64,000 nt of DNA from Bacteroidota bacterium (GTDB taxonomy: Bacteria; Bacteroidota; Bacteroidia; Chitinophagales; Chitinophagaceae): contig JAEZGS010000013.1 in the NCBI GenBank assembly GCA_023437225.1, forward strand, positions 1 through 64,000, given 5' to 3'. Positions 9,567-17,560 of this stretch are shown in pieces. The notes under the pieces are model-generated. The model was not told where the DNA came from. It was given only the letters and a program-made list of their open reading frames with translations, and did not search any database. The number at the start of each line of letters is the position of its first letter. The stretch's first letter is position 1. The position numbers were made by a program, and so were the translations under genes.

Positions 9567-10469
9567 ATGCTTGGTGTAACTATCCTGGGAAATAACTCCG
9601 CTCTACCTGCATTTGACCGGCATCCCACATCCCAGGTGGTGACCCTGGAAGACCAATTGTTTCTTGTCGACTGCGGCGAAGGCACGCAGGTGCAGTTATC
9701 AAAATACAAGATCCGCTGGGGCCGCATTAACCATATCTTCATATCACACCTACACGGTGATCATTACTTTGGATTGCCGGGGCTAGTGAACAGCATGGGT
9801 TTATTAAGTCGCGAACATGAATTACATCTTTATGCGCCCGCGCCATTGAATGAAATTCTCGACCTTCAACTTCGGGCAGCCAACGCAGTACTTAACTACA
9901 ACCTGATATTTCATCCGCTCGAAAATGAGGGAGAACTTTTTCGTTCGGACAGGATCAGGATTTCCTGCTTTGCTACCAAACATCGAATTCCCTGTTGGGG
10001 TTTTAAATTTGAACAGGTACGAATGCCTCGAAAGGTTTTGCCCTTAGAAGCATCTGCGCACAATATTCCTTCAAGTTTCTTTGATCAGTTGAAACTTGGT
10101 GCTGATTATATTGATGATGAAGGTCGCGTTGTTTCAAATAATCTGGTCACAGAACCAACTGCACCTCCTAAAAGTTATGCTTATACAGCCGACACGATTT
10201 ACGATGAAGAGCTTGTTGAAAAGATCCGCGGCGTCGATCTTCTCTATCACGAGACAACATATCTTAAGAATCTCGAAGAACGTGCTCTTGCCCGTTTTCA
10301 TTCAACAACTCACCATGCAGCCCATATCGCGTCGAGAGCGCAGGTGAATCGCCTCCTTATAGGGCACTTTTCTTCCAAGTACGATAAGTTGGAGATATTT
10401 GAGCACGAAGCGCGAGAGATCTTTCCAAACACTTCATTAGCGCTTGAAGGTGTTTCCTATAAAGCCTGA
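9567..10469 (+). CDS. rnz: Ribonuclease Z
   Basis: A 300-residue metallo-beta-lactamase-fold endonuclease that cleaves the 3' trailer from tRNA precursors. The N terminus TILGNNSALPAFDRHPTSQ is typical of RNase Z. HLHGDH at residues 61-66 supplies the zinc-binding His/Asp cluster. Further signs are ATKHRIPCWGFKFE, YAYTADT, YHETTYL and HSTTHHAA near the C terminus. The length equals that of the usual short (Z-S) form. It stands alone, between a terminator and a convergent two-component gene. Confidence 0.93.
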   Translation: MLGVTILGNNSALPAFDRHPTSQVVTLEDQLFLVDCGEGTQVQLSKYKIRWGRINHIFISHLHGDHYFGLPGLVNSMGLLSREHELHLYAPAPLNEILDLQLRAANAVLNYNLIFHPLENEGELFRSDRIRISCFATKHRIPCWGFKFEQVRMPRKVLPLEASAHNIPSSFFDQLKLGADYIDDEGRVVSNNLVTEPTAPPKSYAYTADTIYDEELVEKIRGVDLLYHETTYLKNLEERALARFHSTTHHAAHIASRAQVNRLLIGHFSSKYDKLEIFEHEAREIFPNTSLALEGVSYKA

Positions 10470-10481
10470 CAAAGCTGTTTC

Positions 10482-11882
10482 CTATAATGTCTGAGAGACT
10501 GATTGTAATTCGACCCACGAGCGATTGAATCGCAGGTGAACGGTTGTAGTTGTCGACACTTGCAACAGCACTGTCTCCTTTAATCTGTTAACATCCTCGC
10601 GTTTTTTCTTACCTGTGGAGTGTATGCTAACATCTATCTCATGGAACTTTGCAATACTTTGGACAATGGAAAGCCCAAGCCCGATTCCATCGCCCGACTT
10701 CCTGCCTTTCCGGAAACGGTTGAATATAAAAGGCAGTTGACTTTCTTCGATGCCTTCACCTGTGTCAGCAATTGACAGGATGTACTCACCAGTTGCATCA
10801 AGGCTCTCAGTTACGATGATCCGTCCACCCTGAACATTGTATCTGATAGCATTATTGATAAGGTTATAAAACAGTTGAAAAAGAAGATCTCGATTCACGT
10901 TAGTAATTGAAGCTGGTTTCTGCAGGTTCAGGTGAAAAGTGATTTGTTTTTCTTCCATCCTGTGTTCAAGCTCTGTGACTACATCAGCGATCAATGTTTC
11001 GAGTTGTACGGTTTCATGTTTTACGTATTGATCGTTTTCGATCCTTGATATCAGTAGCAGTGAATTCACTATTCTCTTCAATCGGTTAAGTGTTGTAACC
11101 ATTCCGATCAGTTTCTCCTGGGTCTTTTCATTAGTGCCCGGATCAATGATCAGGTTGTCGATCTTCGATTGAAGTATGCTGATCGGAGTAAGCAATTCAT
11201 GCGATGCGTTCGACGTGAATTCTCTCTCCTTCTCAAATGCCTGATGCACCTGGCTCATTAATCTCATCAGGGAGCGATCAAGATATTGAAAATCGGCGGT
11301 GCTCGTTTCAATTGGTGCTGTTGCTTCATTAAATGGAAACTGTTGCTTCAGCAGCTTCGTTTCAATGATGCTCCTTAGCGGCCGCATGAGATAACGCATG
11401 TATAACAGATCGGCAAGAAGCGTTAGGACAATTAGTGTTATAAGAGCGAAGATTGCTAGTCTTTGCAGGGGACGATGATACTGGCTGATCGTTGAAGTGG
11501 TTTTGCCAATCTCGAGAAGATACGACCTGCCATTATATTGAAAAACTTTACTAAGCACACGATAGGTGAGCGTATCGCTTTCGATTAACCTTTCTGTCGT
11601 TTGGATGGTATCAATCGTAACCGCGTTTGCCGCAGGTTCAAGTGAAATGTATTCTTCCAGCAACATGGTATAGCTTCCATAGCTAGCTTCCCCCTGCATA
11701 TAATGATCAATACCTTTTTCTGCTATATTCGTCAATACCTTTTTTTCCTGCTGTTTAAGTTGATAATTGGTATATCTTGAAGATATCCTCTCCACCAGTG
11801 CCGGTAGTATCAAAACAAAAAGGCAGGCGATTGCCAGCTTGGAGAGGAGTGTGAACAGAGTAAGCTTTGTAACAAGTTTCAC
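10482..11882 (-). CDS. Sensor histidine kinase (HisKA/HATPase)
   Basis: A 466-residue inner-membrane kinase: TM1 at about 10-30, a periplasmic domain of about 110 residues, TM2 about 142-160, then the dimerisation domain with ASHELLTP (phospho-acceptor His228). The ATPase domain has NLINNAIRYN (about 340-349), ADTGEGI (372-378) and GDGIGLGLS (398-405). It overlaps the response-regulator gene upstream by 4 bp. Oddly, the last strand is separated from HSTG by about 20 extra residues (KKKREDVNRLKETVLLQVST), and the protein ends in an atypical tail after TTTVHLRF. This is either an insertion or drift at the C terminus. Confidence 0.92.
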   Translation of the reverse strand: MKLVTKLTLFTLLSKLAIACLFVLILPALVERISSRYTNYQLKQQEKKVLTNIAEKGIDHYMQGEASYGSYTMLLEEYISLEPAANAVTIDTIQTTERLIESDTLTYRVLSKVFQYNGRSYLLEIGKTTSTISQYHRPLQRLAIFALITLIVLTLLADLLYMRYLMRPLRSIIETKLLKQQFPFNEATAPIETSTADFQYLDRSLMRLMSQVHQAFEKEREFTSNASHELLTPISILQSKIDNLIIDPGTNEKTQEKLIGMVTTLNRLKRIVNSLLLISRIENDQYVKHETVQLETLIADVVTELEHRMEEKQITFHLNLQKPASITNVNRDLLFQLFYNLINNAIRYNVQGGRIIVTESLDATGEYILSIADTGEGIEESQLPFIFNRFRKGRKSGDGIGLGLSIVQSIAKFHEIDVSIHSTGKKKREDVNRLKETVLLQVSTTTTVHLRFNRSWVELQSVSQTL

Positions 11883-12559
11883 TGATACATTTTTAATTTA
11901 TAGCCCACGCCCCTTATGGTTTCCAGCCAGTCAACTGGCGCATATACAGACATCTTTTTGCGAATGTTCTTGATATGCACATCAATGTAATTTGAATCGT
12001 AATCATCATCACACAGATTGCCCCAGATATGTTCACTAAGTTGAATTCTTGTCAGCGGCCTGTTCTTGTGCAGCAACATGTAATTGAGCAAATCGAACTC
12101 TTTCTTTGAAAGCGTGATTTCTGTATTGTTGTGCGATACAGTACGATTGCCGAGGTGTATGCGAAAGTCGCCCACAGCTACAACATTTTCATTAACCCGC
12201 AACCTTCTTCGAATTATCGCCTGCATACGCGATTGTAACTCCGGTAAGGAAAAGGGCTTTGGCAAATAATCATCTGCTCCAAGGTCGAGCCCCCTGATTC
12301 GATCGCTCACATCACCACGAGCCGTTAGTATTATGTAAGCCGCTTCGGGATGCATGGTTCTTGATTCCTGCAACACTGCCAAGCCATCCTTATCCGGTAA
12401 ACCAAGATCCAGTAATATGAAATCGTAAGAATTTTCAGCGAGAGCTTTCAAACCCTGCCTTGCAGTAAAAGCAAGTTCACAGTCGAAAGAACTCTTCTTA
12501 AGAAAGTATTCAATTTCCAACGCAAGTGAGCGTTCGTCTTCGATGATCAAAACTTTCAC
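11879..12559 (-). CDS. OmpR-family response regulator
   Basis: A 226-residue regulator. The receiver domain has E7/D8 acidic pocket residues (IIEDE), phospho-acceptor Asp51 (FILLDLGLPDKDG), Thr79 and Lys101 (KPF). A winged-helix DNA-binding domain follows (LSKKEFDLLNYMLLHKNRPLTR ... SNYIDVHIKNIRKKM ... RGVGYKL). Its gene precedes and overlaps (4 bp) the cognate kinase gene, and it sits 11 bp after an outer-membrane-protein gene. The three upstream envelope genes are likely co-transcribed and may be its regulon. Confidence 0.93.
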   Translation of the reverse strand: MKVLIIEDERSLALEIEYFLKKSSFDCELAFTARQGLKALAENSYDFILLDLGLPDKDGLAVLQESRTMHPEAAYIILTARGDVSDRIRGLDLGADDYLPKPFSLPELQSRMQAIIRRRLRVNENVVAVGDFRIHLGNRTVSHNNTEITLSKKEFDLLNYMLLHKNRPLTRIQLSEHIWGNLCDDDYDSNYIDVHIKNIRKKMSVYAPVDWLETIRGVGYKLKMYQ

Positions 12560-12570
12560 GGGTACTTCGA

Positions 12571-13407
12571 TTAAAACTGGTAATAGAAACTGAAGTTAAA
12601 GAAAGATGCTGGTTTGTTTATGTTGTTCTGCAAGTCGCGATGCAACCATGATAGCTGACATGTAGCATCGAATAAATAACGCGATCTGCTATACGATAAC
12701 GGCAATCGAAGATTGTAGGAAAAAAGCCCGAAATCTTTTCCGAGTTGTTGTTGTGTTTCAGTATCTGTTACAGGGAACGGATTGAAAACAGGTATACCCA
12801 ATATGCTGTCTCTCCGTTGCTTTTCGATCACATAGGTCTCATAAAAATGAGATGACCCTGCAACGATTTCAAGTGCTGGTGTGAAGCTGATCAAATCCTG
12901 GTTATCGAAAAGTGAACCTAATGAAACTGGTACAGAATTATTGAAACTTATGAATACATCGTTTTGTTCTCCAAAAGCAAAATCTGCGCTAAGGCCGGTT
13001 GTAAAAAGGTGCTCTAAAGTGATCCCCGCACTTGCAGTGTTGGCATTTGCAAATTGAACAAAGGGGGAGTTATTGGGAAAGAAACTATGGCTGAATGCGA
13101 GGTCTGCACTTAGCCTGGAACTCAAAGGTAGTTGAGCACCTGCTGTCAGGCTACCTGCTGAAATTGCTGCAGCTTCTTCCAGTAACCTGTATGCCATGCC
13201 CGACAAATAAATGCCGGATGGGAAGCGGACGCTTGCGTTAATCAGCGCATAGGGTAATTTATCGGCCGCCTTCTGTCCATAGTAGTTGGCGTCAGTGCTG
13301 TACATAGCAGCGAGCGTTAGTGTGGTTTTCTGACTATCATTTTGTCCGAACACCGCAGGACTGAACAATAACACAGAAAGGTAAATGATCAAAAATCTTG
13401 TTTGCAT
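12571..13407 (-). CDS. Predicted outer-membrane beta-barrel protein, unknown
   Basis: 278 residues with a Sec signal peptide (cleavage after VFGQ, about residue 22). Short alternating hydrophobic strands follow (YALINASVRFPSGIYLSGMAYRL, LSADLAFSHSF, GLSADFAFGEQ), and the C terminus is aromatic, SFFNFSFYYQF, typical of barrel insertion signals. No family is recognised. It is the third gene of a minus-strand run that ends with the OmpR-type regulator and kinase, with 37 bp and 11 bp gaps. A role in the signal sensed by that kinase is an inference only. Confidence 0.75.
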   Translation of the reverse strand: MQTRFLIIYLSVLLFSPAVFGQNDSQKTTLTLAAMYSTDANYYGQKAADKLPYALINASVRFPSGIYLSGMAYRLLEEAAAISAGSLTAGAQLPLSSRLSADLAFSHSFFPNNSPFVQFANANTASAGITLEHLFTTGLSADFAFGEQNDVFISFNNSVPVSLGSLFDNQDLISFTPALEIVAGSSHFYETYVIEKQRRDSILGIPVFNPFPVTDTETQQQLGKDFGLFSYNLRLPLSYSRSRYLFDATCQLSWLHRDLQNNINKPASFFNFSFYYQF

Positions 13408-13444
13408 AAGGTGGTATATGATAAATGAAACGGTGAATGGTAAC

Positions 13445-13822
13445 TTACAATCGTATTGCAGGCTTAATGATCTTAGGCCTGATAACGGGCAGTGGCGTTA
13501 CTTCAGCTTTTGGTGAAACTATTCTCGGCCTGGCCTGCCTGCGGGAACGAGGAACCAGTTTAATGCCCGGCTTTTTTCCGACGATCTCATTTGCGCTTTC
13601 AGCGGGTTGCACAAATGGCTTATCGGAAGCAGCGGTAGCGGACATGTCAGCTCCCGAACTCTTCGCCGGTATAGTGTCTGTCAACACAAAGCTGATCTCC
13701 TTTGATGATCGCGACATCATATCAGATCGCGGCAGGTCAACACAGCGGGCAGCCACCTGGTTGGTTGTTATTAACACCGTTATTAGGAGCGTGGCGGGGT
13801 ATCGGCTTAGAATAGATTTCAT
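13445..13822 (-). CDS. Small secreted basic protein, unknown
   Basis: 125 residues. The N terminus (MKSILSRYPATLLITVLITT, cleavage near VAA) is a signal peptide. The mature part is Ser/Ala-rich, then turns strongly basic and Pro-rich (PRSRRQARPRI ... PVIRPKIIKPAIRL). No domain is recognised. I prefer the minus strand over the open plus-strand frame because of the signal peptide and its place between two other exported proteins. It lies 37 bp before the barrel gene and 49 bp after the next exported protein gene, with a perfect hairpin in that gap. Confidence 0.6.
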   Translation of the reverse strand: MKSILSRYPATLLITVLITTNQVAARCVDLPRSDMMSRSSKEISFVLTDTIPAKSSGADMSATAASDKPFVQPAESANEIVGKKPGIKLVPRSRRQARPRIVSPKAEVTPLPVIRPKIIKPAIRL

Positions 13823-13832
13823 ATCGGATAAG

Positions 13833-13859
13833 TGATTGTCCGCAGTATGCGGACAATCA
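13833..13859 (-). promoter_or_regulatory. Perfect 12-bp intercistronic hairpin
   Basis: TGATTGTCCGCA (13833-13844), a 3-nt loop, and the exact complement (13848-13859). It sits between two minus-strand genes and is not followed by a T run on the minus strand. A stabiliser or partial terminator that raises the first cistron over the rest is more likely than a full stop. Confidence 0.7.
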
Positions 13860-13871
13860 TTGCAAATTTAA

Positions 13872-14195
13872 TTAACGTATGCGAAGAGTAGTAGCCACTC
13901 CCGCATTTATCCTGATGGCTTTAGCGGGTACCTCCGTTTGTTGCACCCTTGCAACTACTTGTTTGGCGGTTTTGCGAGTTTTTCTAATGGCCTTGCTCGA
14001 GGCTTCAACCGCGGGTTTTGTGTTAAGGCTAACTGTTGCCTCTGCAGCGCCGGAAGTTCTGCCGGATGTGCCTTCACCTGACAAATCGCCCGAACTTTGA
14101 TGGCTGGTCTTGACGTTAACGGACGCTGGTTTGTCCTGTGCAAACGATGCTGCGGAAAAGAAGATAGCTGTAGCCAGAATGATGGTTGTTTTCAT
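13872..14195 (-). CDS. Small secreted low-complexity protein, unknown
   Basis: 107 residues: signal peptide MKTTIILATAIFFSAASFAQ, then a Ser/Gly/Thr/Ala-rich stretch (SSGDLSGEGTSGRTSGAAE), then Lys/Arg-rich segments (KAIRKTRKTAKQVVAR). No known domain. It is the first gene of a five-gene minus-strand run (three envelope proteins, response regulator, kinase). A good -7 box lies 33 bp upstream. Composition suggests a disordered periplasmic or surface protein; the function is unknown. Confidence 0.6.
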   Translation of the reverse strand: MKTTIILATAIFFSAASFAQDKPASVNVKTSHQSSGDLSGEGTSGRTSGAAEATVSLNTKPAVEASSKAIRKTRKTAKQVVARVQQTEVPAKAIRINAGVATTLRIR

Positions 14196-14227
14196 AACGT
14201 GTGGTTTAATGAATGATTAATATGAGG

Positions 14228-14235
14228 CAAACATA
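14228..14235 (-). promoter_or_regulatory. -7 box for the envelope/TCS run
   Basis: Minus-strand TATGTTTG is an exact TAnnTTTG match, 33 bp before the ATG at 14195. No clear -33 TTG is seen at the expected spacing. Confidence 0.6.
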
Positions 14236-14350
14236 GAAGGGCAACATGAAGAGAAAATGAAAAAGCGGGAATGTCTGCTAAAAATGCCTCTTGATTCAAA
14301 TCAACCCTTTTTCTTGTCGCATCGCAATGGTGATGGCATAGCCTTCGCAG

Positions 14351-14358
14351 TAACTTTG
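14351..14358 (+). promoter_or_regulatory. -7 box for the YceI gene
   Basis: TAACTTTG exactly matches TAnnTTTG, 20 bp before the ATG at 14379. It is divergent from the minus-strand box at 14228-14235, so the region holds back-to-back promoters. Confidence 0.65.
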
Positions 14359-14378
14359 CTAAAACAAAATCAATAATT

Positions 14379-14912
14379 ATGGCACAAGTTAAATGGGTTG
14401 TGGATCCAACGCACAGTGAAATAACATTTAAGGTGAAGCATCTTATGATCACTACTGTTACCGGCTACTTCAAAAAGTTTGATATCGTTGCTGAAACCGA
14501 GACAGATGATTTTCATACGCTGAAGAATGTTGAGTTTACAGCAGAAATCGATTCTATCGATACAAATAATGAGCAACGCGATACGCATTTAAAATCTGCA
14601 GATTTTTTCGATGCATCTTCAAATCCCCATCTTCGCTTTACTGCCAGTAAGTATGAGGCTCATGGCGATCATGCAAAGCTTCACGGAGAACTTACCATTC
14701 GCGAAACCACGAAGCCAGTAACTGTTGATGTTGAATTCGGTGGTATCGTTGTGGACCCTTATGGCCAGACAAAAGCGGGCTTTACGGTAACAGGTAAGAT
14801 CAGTCGGAAAGAATTTGGATTGACATGGAATGCAGTTACCGAGGCAGGCAGCGTAGTTGTAAGTGACGATATCAGGGTTCTTGCTGAAGTGCAGTTGGTA
14901 AAGCAGGCATAA
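14379..14912 (+). CDS. YceI family protein
   Basis: A 177-residue YceI-like beta-barrel (lipocalin-like fold that binds polyisoprenoids or amphiphiles). Seen: WVVDPTHSEITFKVKHLMITTVTGYF at the start, the core EIDSIDTNNEQRDTHLKSADFFDA, and KISRKEFGLTWN near the end. There is no signal peptide, so this member should be cytoplasmic, unlike E. coli YceI. It is followed after 11 bp by a hydrolase gene; the pair looks like an operon. Confidence 0.93.
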   Translation: MAQVKWVVDPTHSEITFKVKHLMITTVTGYFKKFDIVAETETDDFHTLKNVEFTAEIDSIDTNNEQRDTHLKSADFFDASSNPHLRFTASKYEAHGDHAKLHGELTIRETTKPVTVDVEFGGIVVDPYGQTKAGFTVTGKISRKEFGLTWNAVTEAGSVVVSDDIRVLAEVQLVKQA

Positions 14913-14923
14913 CAAGAAATATA

Positions 14924-15559
14924 ATGAACGATCAATTACATAATAAGGACATCATCATGCAGGGCCGCACCCTCGATCATGCGGGTAAAGTATTACTTAT
15001 GCTGCACGGACGTGGTGGCTCTGCAGAAGATATCCTCACGTTGTCTCAACATTTGCAATGCGAAAATTATGCATTGCTTGCGTTGCAGGCAAGAAACAAC
15101 ACATGGTATCCATATTCATTTCTTGCACCTACACAAATGAATCAACCATGGCTGAACTCCGCCATCGACGTAATTGATGAAACGGTTAATGACCTCTCGA
15201 AGATGGGATTTGACCGGTCGAAGATCGTGCTGCTTGGTTTCTCGCAGGGCGCCTGTCTGGCTCTCGAGTATGCCGCACGTAATGCGCACAGATATGGTGG
15301 AGTGATCGCTTTTACCGGCGGACTTATCGGAGACAATATACAATCAGAAACATACAACGGCAGTTTTGATCAAACACCCGTATTCATCGGAACCAGTGAC
15401 CCCGATCCGCATGTACCGATCGAGCGGATTCATGAAACTGTTGATCAACTCAATAAAATGAATGCAGACGTTAACCTGAAAGTTTACAAGAACATGGGAC
15501 ATACTATAACCATGGAGGAGATCCTCCAGGCAAATAAATTGCTTCAATCGGTTAAGTGA
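14924..15559 (+). CDS. Alpha/beta hydrolase (carboxylesterase/phospholipase-like)
   Basis: A 211-residue enzyme of the short-chain esterase (YpfH / phospholipase-carboxylesterase) family. It has an oxyanion-hole region MLHGRGGSAED (26-36), the nucleophile elbow GFSQGA with Ser107, an acid-bearing loop GTSDPDPHVP, and the final catalytic His in NMGHTIT. No signal peptide, so intracellular. Substrate unknown; members hydrolyse small esters. It lies 11 bp after the YceI gene. Confidence 0.85.
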   Translation: MNDQLHNKDIIMQGRTLDHAGKVLLMLHGRGGSAEDILTLSQHLQCENYALLALQARNNTWYPYSFLAPTQMNQPWLNSAIDVIDETVNDLSKMGFDRSKIVLLGFSQGACLALEYAARNAHRYGGVIAFTGGLIGDNIQSETYNGSFDQTPVFIGTSDPDPHVPIERIHETVDQLNKMNADVNLKVYKNMGHTITMEEILQANKLLQSVK

Positions 15560-15673
15560 TCCGCTGTAACAACATTTAGGTAGTGCGACATTAACGAACA
15601 ATCGTTTGCATGTTCATCGCTGCATTAAAACATTTCCGGAAAATTTTAAAACTTCCTTTTTATCAATTCCGTT

Positions 15674-15681
15674 TACTTTTG
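15674..15681 (+). promoter_or_regulatory. -7 box for TlpA-like gene
   Basis: TACTTTTG exactly matches TAnnTTTG, 33 bp before ATG 15707. This supports that ATG over the GTG at 15692, which would leave almost no leader. Confidence 0.65.
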
Positions 15682-15706
15682 CGCCTAACCTGTGACGTCA
15701 AACCGG

Positions 15707-16294
15707 ATGAACCAAACCAAGAGTATCGGATATTATTTTAAAAAGCATTGGCTGGACCTGTTGTTCATTGCAGTTATAGCCCTGCTCATTTTTCATCCCG
15801 ATGCAAAGCCATGGGTGCTCCGTCAATTGTTCAGCGTAGGGTTATTTAAAGCAGATATAGACGATAGTAGTACTTCAACAGAAGCTTATCAACTCAATTT
15901 TGTCGATCCGCAGGGAAAGGCATTGAATACTGCAGACCTTCGCGGAAAAATTGTGTTTATAAACTTCTGGGCAACGTGGTGCCCACCATGCAGGGCTGAA
16001 ATGCCATCGATACAATCTCTCTACAATAAGTTCAAAGACGACGATCGGTTTGTTTTCATAATGGCGGATGCGGATAATAACCTGCCCGCTTCGTCCAAAT
16101 ACCTGGCGGCACAAAACTTTCTATTACCACTTTATGCGATAGGTGGTGAGGTACCGCAATCCCTTTATGACGGCAGTCTTCCAACAACCATTGTGTTAGG
16201 AAAGAACGGCGAATTGCTGTTTCAGCATGAAGGAGTTGCAAACTACAATTCAGCGCAGTTCATCGAAAAATTAAAGGCACTTGCTGCCAAGTAA
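15707..16294 (+). CDS. TlpA/ResA-like membrane-anchored thioredoxin
   Basis: 195 residues. One N-terminal TM segment (about 15-30, LDLLFIAVIALLIFH) anchors a periplasmic thioredoxin-fold domain with the redox motif WCPPC (Cys92, Cys95) in INFWATWCPPCRAEMPS and a later cis-Pro loop (SLPTTIVLGKNG). The family reduces disulfides in cytochrome c maturation or envelope proteins. It precedes the RND efflux genes by 38 bp, with the adaptor's leader between. Confidence 0.88.
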   Translation: MNQTKSIGYYFKKHWLDLLFIAVIALLIFHPDAKPWVLRQLFSVGLFKADIDDSSTSTEAYQLNFVDPQGKALNTADLRGKIVFINFWATWCPPCRAEMPSIQSLYNKFKDDDRFVFIMADADNNLPASSKYLAAQNFLLPLYAIGGEVPQSLYDGSLPTTIVLGKNGELLFQHEGVANYNSAQFIEKLKALAAK

Positions 16295-16332
16295 ATCTCG
16301 ACGTTAAATATTGCTTGCACAACAATTGTATT

Positions 16333-17514
16333 ATGAAGAAGAACATATACCTCTTATGGTTCAGTATGGCCATTAGCATATTGCTGGCAGGTTGTAGTGG
16401 AAAAAAGAATGACAATGCAGCGGGCAAGGCAGGGCAGGTGACGCCTATGCGCGATTACCCCGTTCTGACCATCGAACAAAGAAAAACTACATTGAACAAC
16501 GACTTTCCCGCAACCATCGAAGGGCAGCAAAACATTGAGATAAGACCCAAGATCGACGGCTATATTGAAAGAATATTTGTGGACGAAGGGGCTACTGTAA
16601 GAAAGGGCCAGTTGTTGTTTCGAATAAGTGCACCTCAATATGAACAGGAAGTTCGAACCGCACAGGCGAATATAAAGATTGCACAGGCTGAAGTCAACGC
16701 GGCGCGAATGCAGGTTGAAAAAGTAAAGCCTTTGGTTGAGAAAAAAATCATCAGCGAATACGAATTGCAATCCGCAGAGTTCAACTTACAATCGAGGCTG
16801 GCGGCGCTCGCCCAGGCGAATGCAACACTGGCAAATGCTCGAACCAATCTGGGGTACACATCGATCACAAGTCCTGTAAACGGTGTTGTTGGAACAATAC
16901 CATACAAGATCGGAAGTCTTGTTAGCAGCAATACAACACAACCCTTAACCACTGTTTCAAACATATCTAACATCTATGCATATTTCTCCATCAATGAAAA
17001 AGAAGCGCTTGGCTTCTTCAGAAATGTGCAGGGTAAAACAACTGAACAAAGGTTGGCCGCATTGCCACCTGTTACATTAATACTTTCTGATGGCATTGAG
17101 TTCCCCGATAAAGGAAAGGTGGAAACAGCAAGTGGCCTGGTAAATACAGAGACCGGATCGATTCGGGTGCGGGCTACGTTTGCAAACCCCGGTAACCTCG
17201 TCAGAAGCGGCAGTAGCGGAACAGTGCGCATTCCAAGCACTATTGATACAGCCATTGTTATCCCGCAAAAGTCGACGTACGAACTGCAGGGTAAGAAGTT
17301 TGTTTACCTGGTTAATGCTGATAGCACCGTGCGCAGCCAGGAGATAGCAGTCATCGAAGGAAGCGACGGTCAAAGTTTTGTGGTAACACGTGGATTAAAA
17401 ACAGGCGACAGGATCGTATTTGAAGGTGTCGGCGGCATTCGCGAAGGAGCGCCCATTAAACCCCGACCAGTAAATTCTGACAGCGTATTCAATGCATTGG
17501 CAGTTCGCAATTAA
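16333..17514 (+). CDS. RND efflux periplasmic adaptor (MFP)
   Basis: A 393-residue lipoprotein adaptor with signal peptide and lipobox LLAGC (Cys about 20). It has the lipoyl-like half motifs EIRPKIDGYIERIFVDEGATVRKGQ and INSPVNG-type return strand (TSITSPVNGVVG), an Ala/Gln-rich coiled-coil hairpin (QANIKIAQAEVNAARMQVEKV) and a beta-barrel domain near the C terminus. It is an AcrA/MexA type linking the inner-membrane pump to the outer-membrane channel. ATG 16333 is chosen over an upstream TTG because it starts the signal peptide. The pump gene follows after 46 bp. Confidence 0.92.
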   Translation: MKKNIYLLWFSMAISILLAGCSGKKNDNAAGKAGQVTPMRDYPVLTIEQRKTTLNNDFPATIEGQQNIEIRPKIDGYIERIFVDEGATVRKGQLLFRISAPQYEQEVRTAQANIKIAQAEVNAARMQVEKVKPLVEKKIISEYELQSAEFNLQSRLAALAQANATLANARTNLGYTSITSPVNGVVGTIPYKIGSLVSSNTTQPLTTVSNISNIYAYFSINEKEALGFFRNVQGKTTEQRLAALPPVTLILSDGIEFPDKGKVETASGLVNTETGSIRVRATFANPGNLVRSGSSGTVRIPSTIDTAIVIPQKSTYELQGKKFVYLVNADSTVRSQEIAVIEGSDGQSFVVTRGLKTGDRIVFEGVGGIREGAPIKPRPVNSDSVFNALAVRN

Positions 17515-17560
17515 GGCAACGTGAATATTCACACGAGGAAGAAGGAATTAATCAAAGCTT

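Noticed and set aside
13437..13835. 132-residue plus-strand frame opposite the small secreted protein
   Set aside because: The minus frame has a signal peptide and operon context; the plus frame has neither.
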